A stretch of DNA of 64,000 bases from Chloroflexota bacterium (lineage in GTDB: Bacteria; Chloroflexota; Anaerolineae; Aggregatilineales; Phototrophicaceae): positions 1-64,000 of the forward strand of contig WTGF01000013.1 in the NCBI GenBank assembly GCA_011525385.1. Reading direction: 5' to 3'. The position numbers and the translations under genes are program-made. This document shows positions 44,692 to 52,852 of the stretch, in pieces. Numbering within the stretch: position 1 is the first letter of the stretch; every line of letters starts with the position of its first letter. Under the pieces are notes generated by a model that worked only from the letters and a program-made list of their open reading frames with translations, did not search any database and was not told the DNA's origin.

Positions 44692-45660
44692 TCAAGTCAA
44701 GGTTTTGCGTACAGCCGCAATCACATCCGCCGCGGAAGGGAGAACCGCCTTCTCCAAGACCGGACTAAAGGGCATCGGCACATCCGCGTTGGTCACGCGC
44801 TGAACCGGCGCCTTGAGATCGGCAAAGGCTTCTTCCGCCACCGTTGCGGCCCATTCACTGGCGGCGCTGCATGTCGGGAAGCTCTCGTCCACAGCCACGA
44901 AGCGCCCCGTCTTGGCCACGCTTTCCAGGACCGTCTGCTTGTCCCAGGGCGACAGACTGCGCAAGTCAATCACTTCGGCCTCGAGGCCTTCAGCCGCCAG
45001 CTTCTCGGCGGCCTCCAGCGCGGCATAGACCGTTGGGCCTACCCCGCAGATGGTGACATCGCTTCCGGTACGCTTGACATCGGCAACGCCGATGGGTACG
45101 AGATATTCCTCTGTCGGCACTTCGCCCCGCTTCCCACCCAAGGACAGCGAATGCAGGAATATCACCGGATTGTCATCGCGTATCGCCGACTTGAGCAAGC
45201 CCTTGCCATCGTAAGGACTGCTCGGCAGTATGACTTTGATCTGAGGCATATTCATGAAAAACTGGTGCACGGCTTGGCTATGATGATGCCCGGCGCTGCT
45301 GCCGGCGCCGTTCTGCACCATGAAGACCAGCGGCACCTTCGTTTGCCCGCCATACATATAACGCATCGCCCCCGCCTGATTGGCGATCTGGTCGAAGGCC
45401 AGATAAAGAAAAGTGCCGAACATCAGATCCACGATCGGGCGCAGTCCGGTCACGGCAGCGCCAATCGCGGCGCCGGCCACCGCCAGTTCCGAAATCGGCG
45501 TGTCGATGACGCGCTTGTCGCCGAACTCGGCGTGCAGTCCGCGCGTGCTGGGGAAGACGCCAATTCGCACATCCTCGCCGATGAGAAATACCCGGTCATC
45601 CCGACGCATCTCTTCGGCTAAAGCCTCCTGAATCGCCGCCACATAGGTTTTGCGAGGCAC
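44692..45660 (-). CDS. 2-oxo acid dehydrogenase E1 component, beta subunit
   Basis: 322-residue transketolase-like subunit (pyruvate/acetoin/branched-chain type): LIGEDVRIGVFPSTRGL, DTPISELAVAGAAIGAA, QNGAGSSAGHHHSQ (active-site histidine region) and FVAVDESFPTCS. It pairs with the alpha subunit just upstream to make the thiamine-dependent E1 that decarboxylates a 2-oxo acid (or cleaves acetoin) and passes the acyl group to lipoate. GTG start with GGAG 8 bases ahead. Confidence 0.9.
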   Translation of the reverse strand: MPRKTYVAAIQEALAEEMRRDDRVFLIGEDVRIGVFPSTRGLHAEFGDKRVIDTPISELAVAGAAIGAAVTGLRPIVDLMFGTFLYLAFDQIANQAGAMRYMYGGQTKVPLVFMVQNGAGSSAGHHHSQAVHQFFMNMPQIKVILPSSPYDGKGLLKSAIRDDNPVIFLHSLSLGGKRGEVPTEEYLVPIGVADVKRTGSDVTICGVGPTVYAALEAAEKLAAEGLEAEVIDLRSLSPWDKQTVLESVAKTGRFVAVDESFPTCSAASEWAATVAEEAFADLKAPVQRVTNADVPMPFSPVLEKAVLPSAADVIAAVRKTLT

Positions 45661-45689
45661 TTAAAGGCTCCGGGCGATAGCGCGCCCAT

Positions 45690-46673
45690 TCATACCCACA
45701 GATCACCAAACAAAGAGTCGATCTCAGGCGCGGGACCGTCCCGCGCGGCGTCGACCGCCTCAGCCACGGATTGGCTGATTTCGGCGTCGAGCGTTTCCAG
45801 TTGCGCCGCCGGCAAAATATTATTTTCGCTGACATAGCTATGCAGCAGGAGCAGCGGGTCCTTAGCCTGCGCAGCCGCCATTTCTTCATCGCTGCGATAC
45901 TTTTGACCGCCGAGGAAGGCTTCTTCGCCCTCGGCATGGCCGCCCCGTCGATGTGTCTTCGCTTCGATCAGTGTCGGTCCAGCGCCGCTGCGGGCGCGCT
46001 CCACCGCTGCCTTGGCGACGCGGTACATCTCGAGCGCGTCTGTGCCATCGGCAACCAGTCCCGGGATGCCATATCCGGCCGCGCGATCGGCGATATCCGT
46101 GATATTCATCGCCTTAAGCGCCGGCGTGAACTCGCCATACTGATTGTTCTCGCAGACAAAAATTACCGGCAGCGTCAGCGTCGACGCCAGATTAAGCGAC
46201 TCGTGAAAACTGCCCTCGTTAGCAGCGCCGTCACCGAAAAAGCAGACGGATACGCGGTCGCTGTCCGTATACCAGGCACTCAAGCCCGCGCCTACTGAGA
46301 TTGGCATGCCGCCGCCAACAATGCCAATTGCGCCCAACATGCCGATATCAAAATCGGCGATATGCATCGAACCGCCCTTGCCTTTGCAATAGCCGGTCGC
46401 CTTGCCAAACAACTCCGCCATCATGCGATTAAGATCGCCGCCTTTGGCAATGACATGACCATGCCCGCGGTGCGTGCTGATGATGGTATCCGCATCGGTA
46501 AGGGCGGCGCAGACACCGGCGGCCACAGCTTCTTCGCCAATATAGAGGTGCACGAAACCGGGCAATTGCCCCTGCCGAAAAAGCCGGCCCACCTCCTCTT
46601 CAAAGCGGCGGATGCGCAGGACACGCGTATAAATATCCTGCACAACTTCAAGCGGTATGTCCTGATGATGCAT
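45690..46673 (-). CDS. 2-oxo acid dehydrogenase E1 component, alpha subunit
   Basis: 327 residues, thiamine diphosphate-binding subunit: GDGAANEGSFHESLN then VCENNQYG (the GDG-x-NN motif, about 165-198), plus ISTHRGHGHVIAKGG and KGGSMHIAD. Length and motifs fit PdhA/AcoA-type enzymes; the phosphorylation-loop serine region of mitochondrial forms is not relevant here. ATG with GAGG 7 bases ahead. It follows the M20 peptidase gene by 9 bases, so it sits in the middle of the same operon. Confidence 0.9.
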   Translation of the reverse strand: MHHQDIPLEVVQDIYTRVLRIRRFEEEVGRLFRQGQLPGFVHLYIGEEAVAAGVCAALTDADTIISTHRGHGHVIAKGGDLNRMMAELFGKATGYCKGKGGSMHIADFDIGMLGAIGIVGGGMPISVGAGLSAWYTDSDRVSVCFFGDGAANEGSFHESLNLASTLTLPVIFVCENNQYGEFTPALKAMNITDIADRAAGYGIPGLVADGTDALEMYRVAKAAVERARSGAGPTLIEAKTHRRGGHAEGEEAFLGGQKYRSDEEMAAAQAKDPLLLLHSYVSENNILPAAQLETLDAEISQSVAEAVDAARDGPAPEIDSLFGDLWV

Positions 46674-46682
46674 CTCGTCGCC

Positions 46683-47897
46683 TCAGGTCAGCAGGGCATC
46701 GGCGGTCAGCGCCAGTGTTTTCGTTGCGGTGATCACCTGGTCCATACTAACGCATTCGTCAACCATAGGCCAAACCGGGATGAATCCGGGCCCGTATTCT
46801 ACGCAGGTGATGCCGACGCCCTTGAAGTGGCAGGTATCGGCCGTCGCTCCGATGCGATGCCCGGCGCCGACTCGCGGTTCGACGCCGGTAACTTGTCTAT
46901 GCGCTGCGACCAACTGCGTGACCACCGGGGCGTCAACCAATGTCGCCTCGCGCGCCGGCATATTCGGCTGCTGATCGCTCTGCGGGATCAACAGTTCATA
47001 CTTAAACTCGTCGTCTTCGCTGCGGATTTGCTCCAGACGCGCCCGCATATCCTCGCGTACACTCTCTTCCGTCATGCCCGGGATGATCCGCAGGTCAAAG
47101 GCGACGGTCGTCACATCCTGATAGTGCTCGATGTTGCGGATGGCCATTGAAGGATAACCCGGCATCAGCGGATGCGGCTGATAGCGCAGCCAGCCGCCAT
47201 CTTCGGCACGCGGGATCTGCACGTAAGAGGGGCTGAAGGCGTCGATGACCCGCGTCGCTTTCTCTATCGGATTCACATAGGGCACGCGGTGCTTAAATTC
47301 GCCATGCACCCGTATCTTACCTTGAACATAACCGACCGAAATCAGGCCGACATCCAGGTTTCCCGCTTCGGTGACGATGCAGAAATCAGGACGGCAGCCG
47401 CTTTCGATCAAATGCAGAGCGCCCACTCCACCGCCGGTCTCGGCCACGACGCAGGCCAGGATCAGGTCGCCCTTTAGCCGCTTGCCGCTGCGGCGCAGCG
47501 CCTCGCCCGCCATCAACAGCGCAGCCAGGCCGGCTTTCATATTCAGCGCGCCCAAGCCATAGATCTTGCCATCGGCAATCTCAGCGCCGAAGGGATCGTA
47601 AGTCCACTGGTCGCGCCGGAAGACATCGCCATTCCAATCGCTGGTATCGGTGTGGCCGCAGAGCATCAAAGAGGGACCGCCCCCATCGCCGCGCAGCAGG
47701 CCTATCGCCTGATGGGTTGCATTGCCGTCATTCAAGGGCACCGTCTGAAGTACCACGTCGTAGCCGCGCCCCGACATCCAGTCGGCGAGCCAGATCCCGA
47801 TCTCGCTCTCCCGCCACAAGAAAGACGGGATACGGATCAACTGACGTGTCAATTCGATGGCTTCATGATCTTGAATATGCGCGAGGATCGTGGACAT
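46683..47897 (-). CDS. M20-family deacylase/peptidase (ArgE/DapE type)
   Basis: 404 residues with the M20 pattern: LMLCGHTDTSDW (first metal histidine and aspartate), YGLGALNMKAGLAALL (bridging region, here with Asn where Asp is usual in GxxDMK), ACVVAETGGGVGA (catalytic Glu, usually EE), VTEAGNLDVG, and a final histidine in DTCHFKG. It should remove an acyl group from an amino acid-like amide in the cytoplasm. The Asp-to-Asn change in the bridging motif is odd and might alter activity. ATG at 47897, 5 bases after the RidA stop. Confidence 0.85.
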   Translation of the reverse strand: MSTILAHIQDHEAIELTRQLIRIPSFLWRESEIGIWLADWMSGRGYDVVLQTVPLNDGNATHQAIGLLRGDGGGPSLMLCGHTDTSDWNGDVFRRDQWTYDPFGAEIADGKIYGLGALNMKAGLAALLMAGEALRRSGKRLKGDLILACVVAETGGGVGALHLIESGCRPDFCIVTEAGNLDVGLISVGYVQGKIRVHGEFKHRVPYVNPIEKATRVIDAFSPSYVQIPRAEDGGWLRYQPHPLMPGYPSMAIRNIEHYQDVTTVAFDLRIIPGMTEESVREDMRARLEQIRSEDDEFKYELLIPQSDQQPNMPAREATLVDAPVVTQLVAAHRQVTGVEPRVGAGHRIGATADTCHFKGVGITCVEYGPGFIPVWPMVDECVSMDQVITATKTLALTADALLT

Positions 47898-47902
47898 CAG
47901 CT

Positions 47903-48295
47903 TCAACCGTCGTCGATGACGGCCCAAACATCAAATCCGACTTGAGCGCCGCCCCACAGTTCGCTGACACCGATGGTGTTGCGGGTGGGATAGGGCTCGC
48001 TGAAGTATTCGCAGTAGATGGCATCCATTTCAGCAAAGCGATTGATGTCGGTCAGCGAAACATTGACCCGGATGACATCGGTCAAGGCGCAACCAGCCTC
48101 TTCCAATACGGCTCGGATATTGTCCAGCGCTTGCCGCGCTTCCGCCCCAAAACCGCCGCCGACCAGCCCCGAGCCGTCAGGCGCTGTGCCGAGATAACCC
48201 GAGGTCACCAGCAGGTTGCCCTGCCGCAGGGCTTGGCTATAGCCGCTGGTCGGGATCGGCGCTTCTTCCGACAGGATGACATTGAGGCGCGCCAT
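47903..48295 (-). CDS. RidA/YjgF family protein
   Basis: 130 residues: IPTSGYSQALRQGNLLVTSG, then ALDNIRAVLEEAGCALTDVIRVNVSLTD (quoted in part) and the FSEPYPTRNTIGVSEL arginine motif that binds carboxylate in active imine deaminases. It begins 3 bases after the regulator stop. In a catabolic operon it probably hydrolyses an enamine/imine intermediate. Confidence 0.86.
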   Translation of the reverse strand: MARLNVILSEEAPIPTSGYSQALRQGNLLVTSGYLGTAPDGSGLVGGGFGAEARQALDNIRAVLEEAGCALTDVIRVNVSLTDINRFAEMDAIYCEYFSEPYPTRNTIGVSELWGGAQVGFDVWAVIDDG

Positions 48296-48298
48296 CGC

Positions 48299-48982
48299 TC
48301 AGGCTCCGTTTTGCGCGTCGGCTTCGGTCTTTTCCCGCGCCTCGGTCAGGTAATTGTAAATGGTCGAGCGACTCAATCCCAATTCCTCCGCGATCAGCGG
48401 CACCGCTCGTTTCACCTGAAAAGCTCCCTTTTCATCGAGCCGCGCGACGAGATCAATTTTGTCTTCTTTGGACATGATAGGCAATTCGGCGCCGATTTCG
48501 TTGACTGCTTCGCGCAAGATGATGTGGATGGTCCGCTGAATATCATCGGAAAGCGTCTCGTTAACCTCGGATCCGGCCTCCAGCGCCAGGAACTCGCCCA
48601 GGAATCGATGGAAACCGGCGAAGACGCCTATGTCCAGATTAATGCAGAAGGCGCCGTACGCCACCCCCTGCTCATCGCGGAGGAACATCGTGCAGGACTT
48701 CATATTTCTGCCGTTGGGCAAGAAGGTCTGATAGTTATAGAAGTCGCGCACAGTATTGCCGTTGCGCGCTTGCGTCAGCAAGAGGTCGGTGGCGGCGCCG
48801 CCCACCTTTCGCCCGCTGATATTGCCTTCTATGTGAATAATCGAGCGTTCGAGATCGCTGAAATCGTGTATCACCACTTCGCAATGCGGCGCGCACAGCT
48901 TGGCGATGCCCACTGATAATTGCCGGAGCAGGGCGAAGGTCGCCTCTCTGTCCGCCGTATCAATGGAATCAAAGGTATTCAT
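48299..48982 (-). CDS. YheO/DauR-type transcriptional regulator (PAS-like plus HTH)
   Basis: 227 residues. The N-terminal YheO-like PAS sensor (about 15-125, CEVVIHDFSDLERSIIHIEG then MKSCTMFLRDEQGVAYGAFCINLD in part) is followed by a C-terminal helix-turn-helix GAFQVKRAVPLIAEELGLSR (about 187-206) with STIYNYL. DauR, the studied relative, controls D-arginine catabolism. It is the first gene of the array and diverges from the creatininase gene across a 127-base AT-rich gap, the natural place for its operator. Confidence 0.86.
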   Translation of the reverse strand: MNTFDSIDTADREATFALLRQLSVGIAKLCAPHCEVVIHDFSDLERSIIHIEGNISGRKVGGAATDLLLTQARNGNTVRDFYNYQTFLPNGRNMKSCTMFLRDEQGVAYGAFCINLDIGVFAGFHRFLGEFLALEAGSEVNETLSDDIQRTIHIILREAVNEIGAELPIMSKEDKIDLVARLDEKGAFQVKRAVPLIAEELGLSRSTIYNYLTEAREKTEADAQNGA

Positions 48983-49109
48983 TGGGACATCGATTTCTCA
49001 AGTTGCAAAAACCAGGACCCCCGCGGCAACAAGCGGATTTGCAATTGCGCGCGTCATGATAAACAATATATCCAAGAATTATACAAACTGTAAAGAGACG
49101 GCGCAACAT

Positions 49110-49979
49110 ATGTCCGCTGAAAGTGATATGAAAGATGACATGCTCTATTCGCAAAAGGGTCCGCCGACGCTCGACGAAATGACCGGACCGGAAGTCGAGG
49201 CGGCGCTGACTTACACGGATGTGCTGCTGTTGCCCGTTGGCGCCACCGAAGCGCACGGCGCGCACCTTCCTTTGGGCACCGATTCCTTTGAAGCGCGGGA
49301 GAATTGCCGTCGGGCTGCCATCCGCCTTGAAGCGCTGGGCTGTCCGGTCGTCATCGGACCCGTCATCCCCTTCGGCACGTCCAGCTTTCATCTGGGTTTC
49401 GCCGGCACGATCAGCCTCAGTTCCCAGACGATGATCAGGCTGCTGACGGAAGTATGCCTGAGCCTGTACGAAACCGGCTTCCGTAAATTCGCTCTCGTGC
49501 ACGGCCACGATGGCAATCTGCCCGTCATGATGGTGGCGGCGCAAGATATCGTCGACAATACTGCCGATGCAACGGCGATGGTGCTCAATTGGCTGACGCC
49601 ACTCAGCAAGGTCTATCACAGGATTCAAACATCCAAGAAGCAGGAGGGGCACGGCGGCGAAGGAGAGACGGCTCGCATCCTGGTGACCCATCCCGAACTG
49701 GTGCATCTCGACCGGGCGATCAAACACCACGTCCCGCCCGAAGACATGCGCAAGATTCAGGGCGCCGAGCATATCAAGACCGGCGGCGGCATCTTCTATG
49801 CCACGCGCCGTTACAAAGACCATACGCCCTTCGGTCATATCGGCGACCCGGCGCTGGCCACCGCGGAGACGGGAGACAAGGGCTACGATGTCATCGCCGA
49901 ATGGCTGGCGCGTGTCATCGCGCGCGATTATTTTGATCGGGACATCGATCCCAATGAAATCCTTCAAGACGATGAATGA
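49110..49979 (+). CDS. creatininase-family amide hydrolase
   Basis: 289 residues from the ATG at 49110; the frame extends upstream into the regulator gene but without conserved sequence. Metal-binding motifs: PVGATEAHGAHLPLGTDSF (Glu, His, Asp) and GHGGEGETARIL (His/Glu). The usual NGHGGN loop reads HGHDGN. The family hydrolyses creatinine, formamidopyrimidines or mycofactocin-type amides. Divergent from the regulator gene, it should be co-regulated with the long array and supply its first or second hydrolytic step. Confidence 0.85.
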   Translation: MSAESDMKDDMLYSQKGPPTLDEMTGPEVEAALTYTDVLLLPVGATEAHGAHLPLGTDSFEARENCRRAAIRLEALGCPVVIGPVIPFGTSSFHLGFAGTISLSSQTMIRLLTEVCLSLYETGFRKFALVHGHDGNLPVMMVAAQDIVDNTADATAMVLNWLTPLSKVYHRIQTSKKQEGHGGEGETARILVTHPELVHLDRAIKHHVPPEDMRKIQGAEHIKTGGGIFYATRRYKDHTPFGHIGDPALATAETGDKGYDVIAEWLARVIARDYFDRDIDPNEILQDDE

Positions 49980-50048
49980 GCGCCGTTGACGGCGCCACAA
50001 AGGCGCCCGGTTGGCCGGTATCTCGCTCGTCGACCTGAACTCCGTTTT

Positions 50049-50076
50049 TTGACTTGCGGCTCATACGCGCTATAAT
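50049..50076 (+). promoter_or_regulatory. strong sigma-70 promoter
   Basis: TTGACT (50049-50054), 16-base spacer, TATAAT (50071-50076). This drives the binding-protein gene at 50202, leaving a leader of about 118 bases. Confidence 0.75.
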
Positions 50077-50106
50077 CACGCTACTGGTGGACAGTTTGTT
50101 GACTAT

Positions 50107-50124
50107 CTGTACACAATGTACAAG
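50107..50124. promoter_or_regulatory. operator-like dyad just downstream of the promoter
   Basis: TGTACA (50108-50113), CAA, TGTACA (50117-50122): a near-perfect dyad about 25 bases after the expected start site, where a bound repressor would block transcription. The GT-AC core fits GntR-type sites in general. No regulator gene is adjacent; candidates in the window are the YheO-type and GntR regulators. Confidence 0.5.
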
Positions 50125-50201
50125 AGTTGGAACAGACTATGACCACAGACTACAGTTCCTGTCGCACAAGTGCGGCGATGAATAGCGAAAGGATTTGACT
50201 C

Positions 50202-51770
50202 ATGTTTAGATTACGCACCCTCTGTACAATACTGCTTGTTCTGCTGTTTTTGCTCTCTCTGGGGACAGCCGGCGCCCAGGATCCGCAGTACGGCGGCACC
50301 CTGGTCTTTGGCGCCGAGTCCATGGGCGATTCATTCGACATCGGTTTTTGGCACGGCTTTGGCGGCGTCCACGTGATTGACACCATCGGCGAAGGCCTGG
50401 TCCGCGCCGACTTTGAAAACGGCGGCGCGCTGCCCGGCCTGGCTGAATCCTGGGAAATATCGGATGACGGCTTGGTTTATACCTTCCATATCCGCGAGGG
50501 CATGAGCTTCCACGATGGCGAAGCGGTGACCGCTGCCGCCATCGTCCGCAGCATGAAGCGTCCCATTAACCCGGATGACCCGAGCTATATCGATGGTATG
50601 TACATGTACGGCAATCAGGGCACAGGCAATTGGGAATCGCTCGAAGCGGTCGACGATCATACTATTGTGCTGAAACTGATGCAGCCGAACGCGACGCAGC
50701 TTCTGGTCTTCTCCCGTCCCGACGGCATCATCATCAGCCCCAAGGCCCTGGACGAATACGGCACGGAAGTCGGATTGAATATGTCGGCCGCGGGTCCCTT
50801 CAAGATTGAACGCTTTGTGCCCGGGCAAGAAGCCGTATTGGTCGCGAATGAGGATTATTGGGCGGGACGACCCTACGTCGACCAAATCGTCATCCGCGCC
50901 TTCCCCGATGAAGCCGCTATCCTGGCCGCGCTGGAAGCGGGCGAAATCGACATGACGCTTTACGCGCCCTTTACTTCGGTCCCGCGCCTGCAAAATTCGG
51001 AGCACATTCGCGTCGAAGTCGGCGCCCCGCTGGTGGATCTCTTCGTCGGCGCCAACGTGGCCAAAGAACCCTTCGATAACCTGCTCCTGCGCCAGGCGGT
51101 CAACTACGCGCTGGACCGTGAAACCCTGATTGAAGCTGGCTTGAACGGTTTCGCCCAAATGCCAGCCAGCCTGCTGGGTCCGCTTGACCTGGGCTTTGAC
51201 GAATCCGGGCGTGAAATCAGCATGTATGATCCGGAGCGCGCCAAAGCCCTGCTCGAGGAGTCGGGCCTGGACATGCCACTGGCGATTGAAGTCGCCTATG
51301 AAAACAATCGCTTCTGGCCGCAACTAGCTGAACTGATTGCGTCGGACCTGGAAGCGGTCGGCTTTGATGTGACGCTGGATCGCCTTGACGCCGGTTCCTT
51401 CTGGGGCAAAGTCGGCGACGGGCAGACACAGCTAAGCATTAACCAGCGCTCTACCTTCGTACCCGACCCCCATGACAAGGCGATTCTGATGGCGCGGGCC
51501 GGCGCCGAAGGCAGCCAAACCCAACATCAGGCGCTGGAGGTCGCCGACGAGATTGACGCCTTGGTCACCGCGGGAATCTCCACTGTGGATACGATGGAAC
51601 GCGAGGCGATCTACCAGGAATTCCAAGCCCTGATGCTGGAACACCTGCCCTATATTTACATCGGATATCTGACGCCGCCTATCTTCGTGAACAAGCGCGT
51701 GCAGAATGTGGAGACCTTCGGCACCGCCGGCGGGCGCATCAACCTGCGCGAAGTCTGGCTGTCGGAGTAG
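50202..51770 (+). CDS. ABC transporter solute-binding protein, family 5
   Basis: 522 residues, SBP_bac_5. Signal peptide 1-25 (GTAGA before Gln). Mature start DPQYGGTLVFGAESMGDSFD, then LAESWEISDDGLVYTFHIRE near 82-101 and FPDEAAILAALEAGEIDM near 233-250. AAAGGA precedes the ATG by 9 bases. It has its own promoter and operator-like dyad and is followed by a terminator-like hairpin and then two permease genes. Ligand unknown; closeness to the creatininase/amidohydrolase array suggests a small nitrogen compound or peptide. Confidence 0.9.
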   Translation: MFRLRTLCTILLVLLFLLSLGTAGAQDPQYGGTLVFGAESMGDSFDIGFWHGFGGVHVIDTIGEGLVRADFENGGALPGLAESWEISDDGLVYTFHIREGMSFHDGEAVTAAAIVRSMKRPINPDDPSYIDGMYMYGNQGTGNWESLEAVDDHTIVLKLMQPNATQLLVFSRPDGIIISPKALDEYGTEVGLNMSAAGPFKIERFVPGQEAVLVANEDYWAGRPYVDQIVIRAFPDEAAILAALEAGEIDMTLYAPFTSVPRLQNSEHIRVEVGAPLVDLFVGANVAKEPFDNLLLRQAVNYALDRETLIEAGLNGFAQMPASLLGPLDLGFDESGREISMYDPERAKALLEESGLDMPLAIEVAYENNRFWPQLAELIASDLEAVGFDVTLDRLDAGSFWGKVGDGQTQLSINQRSTFVPDPHDKAILMARAGAEGSQTQHQALEVADEIDALVTAGISTVDTMEREAIYQEFQALMLEHLPYIYIGYLTPPIFVNKRVQNVETFGTAGGRINLREVWLSE

Positions 51771-51788
51771 CCTTGCGCGAGACTTGGT

Positions 51789-51832
51789 GAATATGGCTTC
51801 ATCCGCCGAGGATGAAGCCATATTCGCCTTTT
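51789..51832 (+). terminator. strong hairpin between binding-protein and permease genes
   Basis: A 16-bp perfect stem (51789-51804 with 51810-51825, starting GAATATGGCTTC), 5-base loop, then GCC and TTTT. With a G-U pair it extends to 19 bp. It can act as a partial terminator or mRNA stabiliser, so that more binding protein than permease is made. Confidence 0.75.
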
Positions 51833-51864
51833 ACAACCGAAAAACACTGAACTAACCTGTTTGC

Positions 51865-51957
51865 GTAAACCGCGTCGCTCATGTGACGAGACGGCTTACA
51901 ATTTTGCGTGAGCGCGGTAGCCCACTTTCGCCGGTTACGCGCCGAGTGGCTCTACTC
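51865..51957. repeat. dispersed intergenic repeat, copy B (inverted)
   Basis: The reverse complement matches copy A (25880-26071) over two blocks in the same order. The first is ACTCGGCGCGTAACCGGCGA with GGGCTACCGCGCT following. The second is GAGCGACGCGGTTTA preceded by TCTCGTCACAT. Copy B lacks the second tandem unit and the 50-base spacer present in copy A. It lies in the leader of the permease gene. Confidence 0.7.
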
Positions 51958-51973
51958 CGTGATCTGACTGCGA

Positions 51974-52852
51974 GTGCAGGTTTTATCCTTGATGCGAGTT
52001 GACAAGAATACTGGATCGCGGATCGGCGTTTTCTGGCGCCGCTACGATATCGCCCTCGTGGGCAGCGCCGTCTTCATCTCCATCCTGCTGATCACCATCC
52101 TCGCTTCCGCTGTCGCGCCCTACGATCCGATGGCGCGGGACATCAAGAACCGCTTTGCCGGGCCTTCGGCAGAGAACCCCTTCGGGACAGATCAATTGGG
52201 GCGCGATGTCTTGTCCCGCGTCATCTACGGCGGGCGACCCATTCTCAGCGCGAGTATCACTGCTGTCTTATGCGCCTTGGCAGCGGGCACAGCAATCGGC
52301 GTTTGCGGCGGTTATCTCGGTGGCTGGCTCGATACCGCCCTCATGCGACTGATGGATGTGATGCTGAGCTTCCCATCTATCCTGCTGGCGATCCTTATTG
52401 TGGCGACTCTGGGACTGGGCTTGCTGAATGTAACTGTCGCTATCGGTTTCTCCATGGTGCCGGTATTCGCGCGGCTCGCGCGCTCGATCGTGATCACGCT
52501 GGTTTACGAAGAATATGTCATAGCGGCGCGTTCCCTGGGCGCGTCGGACCCGCATATCATCTGGAAACATATACTCCCCAACATGATGCCGCCGATCATC
52601 GTACAAGCATCGGCAATGCTGGCTGTGGCGATTGGCACCGCTTCCGCCCTGAATTTTATCGGGCTGGGCGTGGAACCCGGCACGCCCGACTGGGGCATGA
52701 TGGTTGCCGAGGGGCAACGGCTGATCTTTGACGCGCCGCATGTGCCCCTCTTTCCCGGGCTGGTCATCACCATCACCGTCCTCAGCGTGAATTACATGGG
52801 CGACGGTCTGCGCGATCACCTCGATCCGAAACTGCGGCGCCAAGATATTTGA
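51974..52852 (+). CDS. ABC transporter permease, DppC/OppC type
   Basis: 292 residues with FGTDQLGRDVLSRVIYGGR near 70-88, coupling loop EYVIAARSLGASDPHIIWKH and end NYMGDGLRDHLDPKLR. The GTG at 51974 or the ATG at 51992 could be the start; neither has a clear ribosome site. In this operon the DppC-type gene comes before the DppB-type gene, the reverse of the other two clusters. The two overlap by 4 bases. Confidence 0.88.
   Translation: MQVLSLMRVDKNTGSRIGVFWRRYDIALVGSAVFISILLITILASAVAPYDPMARDIKNRFAGPSAENPFGTDQLGRDVLSRVIYGGRPILSASITAVLCALAAGTAIGVCGGYLGGWLDTALMRLMDVMLSFPSILLAILIVATLGLGLLNVTVAIGFSMVPVFARLARSIVITLVYEEYVIAARSLGASDPHIIWKHILPNMMPPIIVQASAMLAVAIGTASALNFIGLGVEPGTPDWGMMVAEGQRLIFDAPHVPLFPGLVITITVLSVNYMGDGLRDHLDPKLRRQDI

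Noticed and set aside
47717..50000. Antisense frames of 399 residues (47717-48916) and 343 residues (48969-50000)
   Set aside because: Both overlap several well-supported genes and cross gene borders on the other strand, so they result from codon bias only.
50331..51323. A 330-residue antisense frame in the third family-5 binding-protein gene, and a 294-residue one at 54979-55863
   Set aside because: Same reason: shadows of strongly supported sense genes.
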